A DNA stretch of 64,000 bases from Gemmatimonadaceae bacterium. Lineage in GTDB: Bacteria; Gemmatimonadota; Gemmatimonadetes; Gemmatimonadales; Gemmatimonadaceae. A model generated the notes under the pieces. That model was given only the letters and a program-made list of their open reading frames with translations. It was not told the origin of the DNA and did no database searches. The position numbers and the translations under genes are program-made. The stretch is taken from NCBI GenBank assembly GCA_020851035.1, contig JADZDM010000012.1, forward strand, positions 303,021-367,020, in the 5' to 3' direction. The stretch's first letter is position 1. Every line of letters begins with the position of its first letter. Positions 51,561 through 60,201 of this stretch are shown piece after piece.

Positions 51561-54113
51561 ATGACGCCACACGGCACCGACACCCCTCGGCAGCACCAGG
51601 CCCCGGACGCATTCATCCGCATCCGGGGCGCACGCGAGCACAACCTGCAGAACGTCGACGTCGACATCCCGCGGGATGCGCTGGTCGTGTTCTCGGGGGT
51701 GTCCGGCTCGGGCAAGTCCTCGCTGGCATTCGGCACGGTCTTCGCCGAGGCGCAGCACCGGTTCCTCGATTCCGTGGCGCCGTACGCGCGTCGGCTCTTC
51801 GACCAGGTGGGCGTGCCCGATGTGGACTCGATCGACGGGCTGCCGCCCGCCGTCGCGCTGCAGCAACAGCGTGGCGCGCCGAGTGTCCGCTCCTCGGTCG
51901 GCAGCGTCACCACGATCGGCGCGCTCCTGCGCATGCTGTACTCGCGCGCAGGCCGGTATCCGGCCCGGCAGCCGATGTTGCACGCCGAGGACTTCTCGCC
52001 CAACACCCCGCAGGGCGCCTGCCCGGGGTGCCACGGGCTCGGCACCACCTACGACGCCACCGAGGCGTCGATGGTGCCGGATCCGTCGCTCACCATCCGG
52101 GAGCGTGCGATCGCGGCCTGGCCGCTGGCGTGGCAGGGGCAGAACCTGCGCGACATCCTCGTCTCGCTCGGCCACGATGTGGATGTGCCGTGGCGGGAGC
52201 TGCCGAAGAAGACGCGGCACTGGATCCTCTTCACGCACCAGCAGCCGGTCGTCCCGGTCTACGCGGGGTTCACGCCGGCCGAGACGCGCGCGGCACTGAA
52301 ACGCAAACTCGAGCCCAGCTACATGGGGACGTTCGAGGGCGCGAAGGACTACCTCCTCCGGACCTTCGCCACCACCCAGAGTGCGTTGATGAAGAAGCGC
52401 GTGTCGCGCTACCTGACCGGCGCCCCGTGCACCACGTGCCACGGGCGGCGGCTGAAGCGCGAGGCGCTCGAGGTGACGTTCGCCGGGCTCGACATCGGCT
52501 CGCTGTCGCAGCGGACACTGGGTGAGGTGGCGGCACTCCTGCGGCCGGCCGCAGCCCACGATGACGCGAGCCAGGCCGGCGACGGTGAGGAGAAGCGCAT
52601 CGTGGCGCAGCGCATCGCGCACGACGTCATCGCGCGCATCACCACACTGGAGTCGCTCGGACTCGGCTACCTCTCGCTGGAACGCACCACCACCACCCTG
52701 TCGGCTGGCGAGTTGCAGCGGCTGCGGCTCGCGACGCAGATCCGGTCGAACCTCTTCGGCGTTGTCTACGTGCTCGACGAGCCGTCGGCCGGCCTGCACC
52801 CCGCCGACAACGAGGCACTCTTCGACGCGCTGCAGGACCTGAAGCGGGCGGGGAACACCGTGTTCGTGGTGGAACACGACCTGACGATCATGCGACGCGC
52901 GGACTGGCTGGTGGATGTGGGCCCGGATGGTGGCACGGGTGGTGGCCGCGTGCTCCACAGCGGCCCGCCCGAGGGATTGCGCCGCGTACCCGGGTCACGC
53001 ACGGCCCCGTTCCTGTTCGATCGCGTGGAGCGGTCCCCGCGCGCGCTGCGCGTGCCGACACGCTGGCTGGTGCTGGAGGGCATCACGCGCAACAGCCTCG
53101 ACACGCTCGACGTGCGCCTCCCGCTCGGTGTGCTGACGATGGTCACCGGGATCTCGGGTTCGGGCAAGTCGAGCCTCGTGAGCCAGGCACTCGTGGACCT
53201 CGTCGGTGAGCGGCTGGGGCACGACGAGCCTGCACCCTCCGCCGACGCCGGTCCGGACGACGAGGACCCACGCGTCGCGACGCGAACCCGCGGCCGCATC
53301 GCGTCCGGCGGCGAGTTCGTGCGACGGCTGGTGCAGGTGGACCAGAAACCGATCGGCCGCACACCACGCTCCAACCTCGCCACCTACACCGGCTTGTTCG
53401 ACCACGTGCGGAAGCTGTTCGCCGGCACCCGTGCCGCGAAGGCTCGGCGCTACGACGCCGGCCGATTCTCGTTCAACATGGTGCCCGGTCGCTGCCCCAC
53501 CTGCGAGGGGGAGGGCTTCGTGAGCGTCGAGCTGCTGTTCCTGGCGTCGGTCTATGCGCCGTGCCAGACCTGCCACGGCGCGCGATACAATCCGGAGACG
53601 CTCGCGGTGCGGTGGAACGACCGTAGCATCGCGGAAGTCCTGCAGCTGACCGTCAGCGACGCACTGCCGTTCTTCGGCGGCGAGGCGAACATCACCCGCG
53701 CGTTGTCCCTCCTCCAGGACATCGGGCTCGGCTACCTGCGGCTGGGACAGCCGGCCACCGAACTCTCCGGCGGTGAGGCGCAGCGCATCAAGCTCGTGAC
53801 CGAGTTGCAGCGCGCGCAGCGGCGCGACACGCTGTACGTGCTGGACGAACCGAGCACCGGCCTGCACCCCGTGGACGTCGACCGGCTCATGGTGCAGCTG
53901 CACGGGCTGGTGGATTCGGGCAACACCGTCATCGTGGTGGAGCACGACATGCGCATCGTGGCGCAGAGCGACTGGCTGCTCGACATGGGCCCGGGCGCCG
54001 GTGCGGCGGGCGGGCGGATCGTGGCCGAGGGTGCGCCCGCCGCAGTGGCTGCGGCGGGTGCGGGCAGGACGGCGGAATACCTGCGTCGCTGGATCGGGAA
54101 CGCGCCGGGCTGA
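51561..54113 (+). CDS. UvrA2-type excinuclease ATPase subunit
   Basis: A UvrA paralogue of 850 residues, about 90 shorter than housekeeping UvrA, the size of the UvrA2/DrrC class that lacks the UvrB-binding insertion. Two ABC modules are visible: GVSGSGKSSLAFGTVF (Walker A, ~47) with TLSAGELQRLRLA and VLDEPSAGLHP, then GISGSGKSSLV (~530) with ELSGGEAQRIKLVTEL and VLDEPSTGLHPVD. Zinc-finger cysteines appear as CPGCHGLG, CTTCHGRR, CPTCEGEG and CQTCHG. UvrA2 proteins are linked to tolerance of DNA-damaging or intercalating compounds. It converges with a Qnr-like gene 14 bp away. It is not the primary UvrA, which should lie elsewhere. Confidence 0.9.
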   Translation: MTPHGTDTPRQHQAPDAFIRIRGAREHNLQNVDVDIPRDALVVFSGVSGSGKSSLAFGTVFAEAQHRFLDSVAPYARRLFDQVGVPDVDSIDGLPPAVALQQQRGAPSVRSSVGSVTTIGALLRMLYSRAGRYPARQPMLHAEDFSPNTPQGACPGCHGLGTTYDATEASMVPDPSLTIRERAIAAWPLAWQGQNLRDILVSLGHDVDVPWRELPKKTRHWILFTHQQPVVPVYAGFTPAETRAALKRKLEPSYMGTFEGAKDYLLRTFATTQSALMKKRVSRYLTGAPCTTCHGRRLKREALEVTFAGLDIGSLSQRTLGEVAALLRPAAAHDDASQAGDGEEKRIVAQRIAHDVIARITTLESLGLGYLSLERTTTTLSAGELQRLRLATQIRSNLFGVVYVLDEPSAGLHPADNEALFDALQDLKRAGNTVFVVEHDLTIMRRADWLVDVGPDGGTGGGRVLHSGPPEGLRRVPGSRTAPFLFDRVERSPRALRVPTRWLVLEGITRNSLDTLDVRLPLGVLTMVTGISGSGKSSLVSQALVDLVGERLGHDEPAPSADAGPDDEDPRVATRTRGRIASGGEFVRRLVQVDQKPIGRTPRSNLATYTGLFDHVRKLFAGTRAAKARRYDAGRFSFNMVPGRCPTCEGEGFVSVELLFLASVYAPCQTCHGARYNPETLAVRWNDRSIAEVLQLTVSDALPFFGGEANITRALSLLQDIGLGYLRLGQPATELSGGEAQRIKLVTELQRAQRRDTLYVLDEPSTGLHPVDVDRLMVQLHGLVDSGNTVIVVEHDMRIVAQSDWLLDMGPGAGAAGGRIVAEGAPAAVAAAGAGRTAEYLRRWIGNAPG

Positions 54114-54127
54114 GTGCGCGGCCCGCG

Positions 54128-54748
54128 TCAGTCCGCGCCGCCGACGATGGCTCCCAGCGATTGTGCGAGCTGGATCGCCTGGTCGAAGTCGAGGCGGACA
54201 CCACGGAGGTTCAGCGCCGCGAGGTTCACCCGCGACAGCACCGCCCCGCGCAGGTCGGCCCCCGCCAGGTTCGCCTTGTCGAAGTTCACGCCCGTGAGCT
54301 CGGCCCCCCTGAAGTTCACGTTGCCCAGGTCACAGCCATAGAAGTCTGCGTCGGCGAGGCGCACGCGGGAGAAGTCGACGCCGCGAAGTGTCTGGAGGCG
54401 GAGGTTCACGAACGACCAGTCGCCACCATCGATGACGAGGCCCGCGGTCTCGGCCTTCACGAAGCTGGCCCCGAGCAGCCGGCACTCGGTGAAGGTGGCC
54501 CCGAGCAGCGCCGCACCGTCGAAGCGGCAGTTCGCGAACGACGACGCCACGTGCGTGGATGCGCCGAGCCGTGCCCCCGTGAAATTGCAGCCGTCGAACC
54601 GGCAGTGGCGCGTCCGCAGCTCGACCAGGTGCGCGAAGGTGAACGAGCAGTCGGTGAAGGTGCAGTTCTCGAGGACGGCGTCCTCGAGATCGACGCCGTC
54701 GAAGACCGTCCCCGACTCCGACCGGTCCACCCATGTCTCGGCCACCAT
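54128..54748 (-). CDS. Pentapeptide-repeat protein, Qnr-like
   Basis: A 206-residue right-handed beta-helix protein made of A(D/N)LxF-type pentapeptides, for example LENCTFTDCSF, HCRFDGCNFTGARL, ADFYGCDLGNVNFRGAELTG and ANLAGADLRGAVL. The C-terminus, NLRGVRLDFDQAIQLAQSLG, closely resembles the dimerisation tail of Qnr proteins (GVKLD..QA..L...LG). Qnr and MfpA mimic DNA and protect DNA gyrase from quinolones or toxins; whether this protein does so is untested. ATG at 54748. Convergent with uvrA2. Confidence 0.82.
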   Translation of the reverse strand: MVAETWVDRSESGTVFDGVDLEDAVLENCTFTDCSFTFAHLVELRTRHCRFDGCNFTGARLGASTHVASSFANCRFDGAALLGATFTECRLLGASFVKAETAGLVIDGGDWSFVNLRLQTLRGVDFSRVRLADADFYGCDLGNVNFRGAELTGVNFDKANLAGADLRGAVLSRVNLAALNLRGVRLDFDQAIQLAQSLGAIVGGAD

Positions 54749-54905
54749 GTCCTCCGCATCGCTCGATCCCGGGCATGGTCACGCCATCGGCGTTGTGTCG
54801 CCGCGGCCTTCCCGTCGGCGGCAGTCTATCGATGGCGCGGCGTCCCGGCGAGGCGCAGGCGTGCGACCGGGAGCCGGTGGCGTCGCGGGCCGTCATGGCG
54901 CCGGC

Positions 54906-54911
54906 TATACT
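54906..54911 (+). promoter_or_regulatory. -10 element of tRNA-Leu
   Basis: TATACT at 54906-54911, 14 nt before the tRNA 5' end. The -35 region (TCGCGG) is weak. Confidence 0.4.
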
Positions 54912-54925
54912 CCCTCGGCACCCTC

Positions 54926-55010
54926 GCCCGGGTGGCGGAATTGGTGAGACGCGGGGGACTTAAAATCCCCTGACCGCAAGGTCGTGTGGGTTCGATTCCC
55001 ACCCCGGGTA
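54926..55010 (+). tRNA. tRNA-Leu (anticodon UAA)
   Basis: 85-nt class II tRNA: acceptor GCCCGGG/CCCGGGT (terminal G-U), anticodon stem GGGGA/TCCCC with loop CTTAAAA (anticodon TAA), long variable arm built on GACC/GGTC, T stem GTGGG/CCCAC with loop TTCGATT, discriminator A. CCA not encoded. It reads the leucine codon UUA, rare in this high-GC genome. Confidence 0.97.
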
Positions 55011-55155
55011 CTGCCCCGTCGCCGCGAGGACCGGTCGCCGGCGCAGGGATGGCGATGATCGACGGGACCGCGGCCGGGTCCGGCGCGCCGAACCGTTTCG
55101 ATCCAGGCCCCGCCGCCCACCGCCGCGGCGCCCGGTACGCACATTCCGATCGTGC

Positions 55156-55161
55156 TACTTT
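55156..55161 (+). promoter_or_regulatory. -10 element of the dapE operon (leaderless spacing)
   Basis: TACTTT at 55156-55161 ends 6 nt before the ATG at 55168. The -35 region is not convincing. It would drive the eight-gene dapE-cmk run. Confidence 0.4.
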
Positions 55162-55167
55162 GCGGGC

Positions 55168-56163
55168 ATGACCGACGTCCTCGCACTCGCCTCGGAGCTC
55201 CTCGCCCTCCACTCGCCCTCGGGCGGTGAAGGACCGGCCATCGACTTCGTGAGCCGATGGCTCCTGGCCAAGGGCTGGAACGTCCACGTGCAGGAAGTGA
55301 CCAAGGGGCGCGGCAACGTCTGGGCCTCGCGTCGCGGCGGTGGTGTCACCCTGTCCACGCACCTCGATGTGGTGCCGCCCTACATCCCCCCGCGCCTCGA
55401 GGGCGAGAACCTCTGCGGACGCGGTGCCTGCGACGCCAAGGGCATCGCCGCCGCGATGATGGTCGCCGCCGAGCGCCTGGCCGTCGAGGGCGAGGAGCGC
55501 GTGGATCTCCTGTTCGTGGTCGGCGAGGAGAAGGGATCGGACGGGGCGCGCGCCGCCAACCACCTGCCGGCCACCAGCCGCTACCTCATCAACGGCGAAC
55601 CCACCGAGAGCATCCTCGCCTCGGGCTGCAAGGGGTCGATGCGCGTGACCGTGCGCACGAAGGGACGCGAGGCACACTCCGCGTACCCGCAGCTCGGCGT
55701 CTCGGCCATCGAGCCCATGCTGCGCCTGCTGCCCACCGTGCACACGTTGCCGCTGCCCACCGACGCCATCCTCGGCGAGACGACGGTGAACATCGGGACC
55801 ATCCGGGGCGGGACCGAGGCCAACATCATTCCCGGCCAGTGCGAAGCCGAGCTGATGTTCCGCCTCGTCGGCGATCCGGCGCCGCTGCGCGCCGCGATCG
55901 AGCAGTGGGCAAACGGTGTGGCCACGCTCGAGTGGGGGTCCTACATCCCCGCACAGCACTTCCACACCGTCCCGGGGTTCGAGGCGCGTCCCGTGTCGTA
56001 CACGTCGGACATCCCCCTCCTGCCGCGCTGGGGGACACCGCTCCTGTTCGGCCCCGGCTCGATCCATGTGGCCCACACCGATCACGAGTACGTCTCGGCG
56101 TCCGAGCTCCGTGCCAGCGTTGACACGTACATGGCGCTCACCCGCACCCTCCTGGCCTCGTAA
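55168..56163 (+). CDS. dapE: M20-family amidohydrolase, probable succinyl-diaminopimelate desuccinylase
   Basis: Zinc-dependent M20 peptidase-family enzyme of 331 residues. Metal ligands and catalytic residues are visible: LSTHLDVVPPY (His and Asp), GRGACDAKGIAAAMM (bridging Asp), FVVGEEKGSDGARAAN (general-base Glu and Glu ligand), and a late His in HVAHTDHEYVS. The dimerisation domain carries GREAHSAYPQLG. The family also includes ArgE and LysK, but the position directly before asd, lysC, dapB, dapA and dapD makes DapE, which cleaves N-succinyl-LL-diaminopimelate, the best call. ATG lies 6 nt after a -10 box. asd begins with no gap after its stop. Confidence 0.78.
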   Translation: MTDVLALASELLALHSPSGGEGPAIDFVSRWLLAKGWNVHVQEVTKGRGNVWASRRGGGVTLSTHLDVVPPYIPPRLEGENLCGRGACDAKGIAAAMMVAAERLAVEGEERVDLLFVVGEEKGSDGARAANHLPATSRYLINGEPTESILASGCKGSMRVTVRTKGREAHSAYPQLGVSAIEPMLRLLPTVHTLPLPTDAILGETTVNIGTIRGGTEANIIPGQCEAELMFRLVGDPAPLRAAIEQWANGVATLEWGSYIPAQHFHTVPGFEARPVSYTSDIPLLPRWGTPLLFGPGSIHVAHTDHEYVSASELRASVDTYMALTRTLLAS

Positions 56164-57243
56164 GTGACTGTCGCGCATCCCTTCAACGGCCAGCGGCTGC
56201 CCGTCGCCGTTCTCGGCGCCACCGGCATGGTCGGCCAGACCTTCGTCCGGCTGCTCGCCGATCACCCCTGGTTCCGCATCACGACCGTCGCCGCCTCCGA
56301 ACGCTCGGCGGGCAAGCCGTTCGCCGAGGCAACCAGGTGGCTGGAAGGTGAGATGCCCGCGGCGGTGCGTGACCTCATCGTGCAGCCCTGTGACCCGGCG
56401 GTCGTGCGTGAGGGCGTCGTCTTCTCGGCGCTCGACAGCGGCCCCGCACAGGAACTCGAGCCGGCGTTCGCACACCGCGGCGCGATCGTGCTGTCCAACG
56501 CCAAGAGCTACCGCATGGCGCCGGACGTGCCGCTGCTGATCCCGGAGATCAACGCCTCGCACCTCGCGCTGCTGGACGTGCAGCGTGCCGCGCGCGGCTG
56601 GAGCGGCGCGATCGTCACCAATGCCAACTGCGCCACGATCGTGCTTGCGCTGGCCCTTGCCCCACTGCATGCGGCATTCCGGGCGCGGCGACTGTTCGTC
56701 GCGACGATGCAGGCCGTGTCCGGGGCAGGGTACCCGGGCGTCTCGGCACTGGACATCCTCGGCAACGTCGTGCCGTACATCGGCGACGAGGAGCCGAAAC
56801 TCGAGACCGAGGGCCAGAAGATCCTCGGCACCCTCGGCGGCAGTGCCATCGTGCCGGCACCGTTCGTGATCAGCGCCCACACCAACCGCGTGCCGGTGGA
56901 GCACGGCCACACGGTCTGCATCTCGGCGGAGTTCGAGGAGGCCGTCACGCCCGGTCAGGCACTCACGGTGTTTCGCGACTGGCGTGGTGATCCATCGTCG
57001 CACGGCCTGCCGTCGTCGCCGCCGGTGCCGCTGGTCGTCCACACCGCGCCCGACCGTCCACAACCGCGCCGCGACGTGCAGCGCGACGGGGGCATGAGCG
57101 TGCACGTCGGCCGGGTGCGCACGGACCCGCAGTTCCACCTGCGATTCGTGGCCATGGGGCACAACGTGATCCGCGGCGCGGCCGGCGCCTCCATCCAGAA
57201 CGCCGAGCTGCTCGCCGCGCGCGGCGTGATCCGGCCGGCATGA
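56164..57243 (+). CDS. asd: Aspartate-semialdehyde dehydrogenase
   Basis: Reduces aspartyl phosphate to aspartate semialdehyde with NADPH, the branch point to lysine/DAP, threonine and methionine. The 359-residue protein has the NADP motif VAVLGATGMVGQTFVRLL, SNAKSYRM, the active-site cysteine in VTNANCATIVLALAL, and VSGAGYPGVSALDILGNVVP, followed by the catalytic His in SAHTNRVPVEHGH. The pattern is closer to the archaeal/fungal-type branch than to enterobacterial Asd. GTG at 56164 immediately follows the dapE stop; its end overlaps lysC as ATGA. Confidence 0.94.
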   Translation: MTVAHPFNGQRLPVAVLGATGMVGQTFVRLLADHPWFRITTVAASERSAGKPFAEATRWLEGEMPAAVRDLIVQPCDPAVVREGVVFSALDSGPAQELEPAFAHRGAIVLSNAKSYRMAPDVPLLIPEINASHLALLDVQRAARGWSGAIVTNANCATIVLALALAPLHAAFRARRLFVATMQAVSGAGYPGVSALDILGNVVPYIGDEEPKLETEGQKILGTLGGSAIVPAPFVISAHTNRVPVEHGHTVCISAEFEEAVTPGQALTVFRDWRGDPSSHGLPSSPPVPLVVHTAPDRPQPRRDVQRDGGMSVHVGRVRTDPQFHLRFVAMGHNVIRGAAGASIQNAELLAARGVIRPA

Positions 57244-58601
57244 TCGTCTCCAAGTTCGGCGGAACGTCCGTCGCCGACGCGGCCGCGATCGAGCGCACGG
57301 CCGAGATCGTCCGCGGCCGCCTCGCGCAGCGGCCGGTGGTGGTCGTCTCGGCGCTGGCCGGCGTGACGAACGCCCTGCTCGGCATCGCACGGCAGGCCAG
57401 TGAGGGCAACTTCATCTCGGCCGTGTCCAGCGTGCAGGCCGTGCGGGAGCGCCACCTGCAGGAGGTGGATGCACTGCTGGCCGGATCACCGGAGCTGAAC
57501 GAGATCGGCGGTGAAGTGAGCCTGATCTTCGATGAGCTCGCGCAGCTCTGCGAGGCGCTCTCGGTGCTCGGCTTCATCACGCCGCGGAGCCTGGATGCCA
57601 TTGCCGGCATGGGTGAACGGGCGTCGTCGATGCTCGTCGCGGCGGCGTTCCGGCACCGCGGGATGGACGCCGTGCATGTCGACGCGCGCAAGGTGATGCT
57701 CACCGACGACACCTTCGGCAAGGCGGAGCCGCAACCCGAGGCGATCGCCGCGGCGGCCCGGAGCCAGATCACGCCGCTCGTGCTCGAGGGCAAGGTGCCG
57801 GTGCTGGGGGGCTACATCGGGTCCAGCCTGGACGGGATCACGACCACGCTCGGCCGCGGCGGATCGGACTACAGTGCCTCGCTCATCGGTGCGGCGGTGC
57901 AGGCCGAGTCGATCGAGATCTGGACGGACGTGGACGGCATGCTGACCGCCGACCCGCGCGTGGTGCCCGCCGCGCGTTCCATCCCGCAGATCCGGTTCGA
58001 CGAGGCCAGCGAACTGGCGAGCTTCGGGGCCAAGGTGCTGCACCCCGCGACCATCGCACCGGCCGTGCGCCTCGGCATCCCGGTCTGGATCTACAACTCC
58101 CGCAACCCGGGCGGGCACGGCACGCGCATCACCTTCGATGCGCCGCGCCGCGCCGTGACGGCCATCGCGGCCAAGCGCGACACGACCATCCTCCGCGTCG
58201 CCACCGGCAAGATGCTCTTCCAGTCCGGCTTCCTGCGACGCGTGTTCGAACTGTTCGACGAGCACGCGGTGTCGGTGGACGTGGTGGCCACCAGCGAGGT
58301 CTCGGTGTCGGTCACGGTGGACGACACCGCGCCGCTCGACGTGCTCCTCGGCGCGCTGCGGCAGATCGGTGACGTGAGCGTGGCGCGTCGCCGCGCGATC
58401 ATCAGCGTCGTGGGGTCGGGCATCGCCGATGATGCCGAGGCGATGGGCGCGGTGCTGCGCGCGCTCGGGCACCGGCGGATCCACATGCTCTCGCTGAGCG
58501 CGAGCGCCATCAACCTCACGATCCTGCTCGACGACGCCGACACGCCGGACGCGATCCGCGCGCTGCATGCCGCACTCTTCGAGCAGGCGGTCGGCGCATG
58601 A
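57240..58601 (+). CDS. lysC: Aspartate kinase
   Basis: Phosphorylates aspartate, the committed step of the aspartate family. The 453-residue protein starts with the kinase motif VSKFGGTSVADAAAIERT. It has RGGSDYSASLIGAAVQAE, WTDVDGMLTADPRVVPAA, FGAKVLHPATIAPA, and two C-terminal ACT domains (VSVDVVATSEVSVSVTVDD and HRRIHMLSLSASAINLTILL) that normally bind lysine or threonine for feedback inhibition. Monofunctional: no homoserine dehydrogenase domain. ATG overlaps asd, and its end overlaps dapB by 4 nt. Confidence 0.96.
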   Translation: MIVSKFGGTSVADAAAIERTAEIVRGRLAQRPVVVVSALAGVTNALLGIARQASEGNFISAVSSVQAVRERHLQEVDALLAGSPELNEIGGEVSLIFDELAQLCEALSVLGFITPRSLDAIAGMGERASSMLVAAAFRHRGMDAVHVDARKVMLTDDTFGKAEPQPEAIAAAARSQITPLVLEGKVPVLGGYIGSSLDGITTTLGRGGSDYSASLIGAAVQAESIEIWTDVDGMLTADPRVVPAARSIPQIRFDEASELASFGAKVLHPATIAPAVRLGIPVWIYNSRNPGGHGTRITFDAPRRAVTAIAAKRDTTILRVATGKMLFQSGFLRRVFELFDEHAVSVDVVATSEVSVSVTVDDTAPLDVLLGALRQIGDVSVARRRAIISVVGSGIADDAEAMGAVLRALGHRRIHMLSLSASAINLTILLDDADTPDAIRALHAALFEQAVGA

Positions 58602-59302
58602 CGGCGCTGCGCGTGGCGCTCCTCGGCGCGGGCCGTCTGGGCCGCGAGATCGCCACCCTTGCGCCGGACCGGCAGGCGACCATCGTCGCGACCTTCGGCC
58701 GGACCGCGCCGGTGAGCGTTGGCGCACTTCGCGATGCCGGCGCACAGGTGGTGATCGACGTCAGCGTCGCCGATGCGGTCATGACCAATGCCGAGGCCTG
58801 CCTGGCCGCCGAGCTGCCGCTCGTCATCGGCGTCACCGGCTGGCAGGGTGCCGAGGCGGCCTTGCGCGCCGACGTGGAATCCGCGGGCGCGAGCGTGCTC
58901 GTCGCCCCGAACTTCAGCGTCGGTGCCACGCTGTTCTCCGCTGCCGTGGCCGATGCCGCGCGACGCTTCGCGGCGGCGCTCGGGTTCGACGCGCACATCG
59001 TCGAGACGCACCACGCGCTGAAGCGCGACGCCCCCTCCGGCACGGCGCATCGGCTGGCGGAGCTGGCGGAGGCGGCGCGCGGGACGGCCGTCCCGGTGAC
59101 CAGCGTCCGGGTGGGACAGGTGCCCGGCGTCCACACGCTGCTCCTCGACGCCGCGTTCGAGCAGGTGCGCCTCACCCACGAGGCACGGGACAGGAGGGTG
59201 TTCGCGGACGGCGCACTGCTGGCGGCCCGCTGGCTCACCGGGCGCCGGGGATGGTTCACCATGGAGGACGTCGTGCGTGACATGACCGGAAGCACCAGGT
59301 GA
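58598..59302 (+). CDS. dapB: 4-hydroxy-tetrahydrodipicolinate reductase
   Basis: Reduces the DapA product to tetrahydrodipicolinate. The 234-residue protein has the Rossmann motif VALLGAGRLGREI, VVIDVSVADAV, VIGVTGW, the APNFSVG segment, and the family hallmark ETHHALKRDAPSGTA with the catalytic His-His and Lys. It is somewhat shorter than the usual 250-270 residues, mainly between the Rossmann motif and VIDVS. ATG overlaps lysC; end overlaps dapA as GTGA. Confidence 0.93.
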   Translation: MTALRVALLGAGRLGREIATLAPDRQATIVATFGRTAPVSVGALRDAGAQVVIDVSVADAVMTNAEACLAAELPLVIGVTGWQGAEAALRADVESAGASVLVAPNFSVGATLFSAAVADAARRFAAALGFDAHIVETHHALKRDAPSGTAHRLAELAEAARGTAVPVTSVRVGQVPGVHTLLLDAAFEQVRLTHEARDRRVFADGALLAARWLTGRRGWFTMEDVVRDMTGSTR

Positions 59303-60201
59303 GCAACCTCACACTCGCGCCATTGCGGGGCTGCGGGACCGCGCTGGTCACCCCGTTCACGCCGGACGGTGCCCTGGACGAGGCGGCGCTCCGTGCGCTG
59401 GTGGAGTGGCAGCTCGCCGAGGGCGTCGACTTCCTCGTGCCCTGCGGCTCGACCGGGGAGGCGGCCACCCTCGACCTGCAGGAACACCTGCGCGTGGTGG
59501 CGATCACGGCCGAGGTGGTGGCTGGCCGCGTTCCCGTGGTGGGCGGTGCCGCCTCGAACGACACGAAGCGCGCGATCGCACTCTCGAAGGCCGTCATCGA
59601 TGCCGGCGCCACGCACCTCCTGCACGCGTCACCGATGTACAGCCGGCCCCCGCAGCGCGGGATCGTCGCCCACTTCCGGGCGATCGCCGACGCGGTGAGC
59701 CGGCCGGTGGTGCTGTACAATGTGCCGGCACGCACGGCGAGCAACATGGACCCCGCCACGACCCTCGCCCTCGCCGTGCATCCGAACATCGTCGCGATGA
59801 AGGAGGCCAGCGGCAACCTCCCGCAGATCGAGGAGATCCTGCGCAACCGGCCGGATGGCTTCTCGGTGCTCTCGGGTGACGACGCGATCACCGTGCAGCT
59901 CATGTCCCGTGGTGGCAACGGCCTGATCTCCGTCGTGTCGAACGTGGTGCCGCGGGCGATGAGCGCCGTCACGCGCCTGATGCTGCGCGGTGACGTGACC
60001 AGCGCCAACGCGATCAATGCCACGCTGGTGTCACTCTACCGGGCCTCCGGCGTGGAGTCCAACCCCATCCCCGTCAAGGCGGCGCTGCACCTGCTGGGAC
60101 GCGCCGCCAACGTGCTGCGCCTGCCGCTGGTGCCGCTCGCCGACGAACACCTGGCCACGGTGCGTGATGCCCTCGTGACCGCAGGAGCGCTCGACCGATG
60201 A
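59299..60201 (+). CDS. dapA: 4-hydroxy-tetrahydrodipicolinate synthase
   Basis: Condenses pyruvate with aspartate semialdehyde. The 300-residue TIM-barrel protein has VTPFTPDGALDEAAL, VPCGSTGEAATL (GxxGE motif), the catalytic Tyr in VLYNVPARTASNM, the Schiff-base Lys in VAMKEASGNLPQIEE, and LSGDDAITVQLM. Length is normal. GTG start at 59299 overlaps dapB; end overlaps dapD as ATGA. Confidence 0.96.
   Translation: MSNLTLAPLRGCGTALVTPFTPDGALDEAALRALVEWQLAEGVDFLVPCGSTGEAATLDLQEHLRVVAITAEVVAGRVPVVGGAASNDTKRAIALSKAVIDAGATHLLHASPMYSRPPQRGIVAHFRAIADAVSRPVVLYNVPARTASNMDPATTLALAVHPNIVAMKEASGNLPQIEEILRNRPDGFSVLSGDDAITVQLMSRGGNGLISVVSNVVPRAMSAVTRLMLRGDVTSANAINATLVSLYRASGVESNPIPVKAALHLLGRAANVLRLPLVPLADEHLATVRDALVTAGALDR

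Noticed and set aside
55011..55167. Possible lysine riboswitch before dapE
   Set aside because: The 157-bp gap after tRNA-Leu shows no long structured leader, and the -10 box sits only 6 nt before the ATG.
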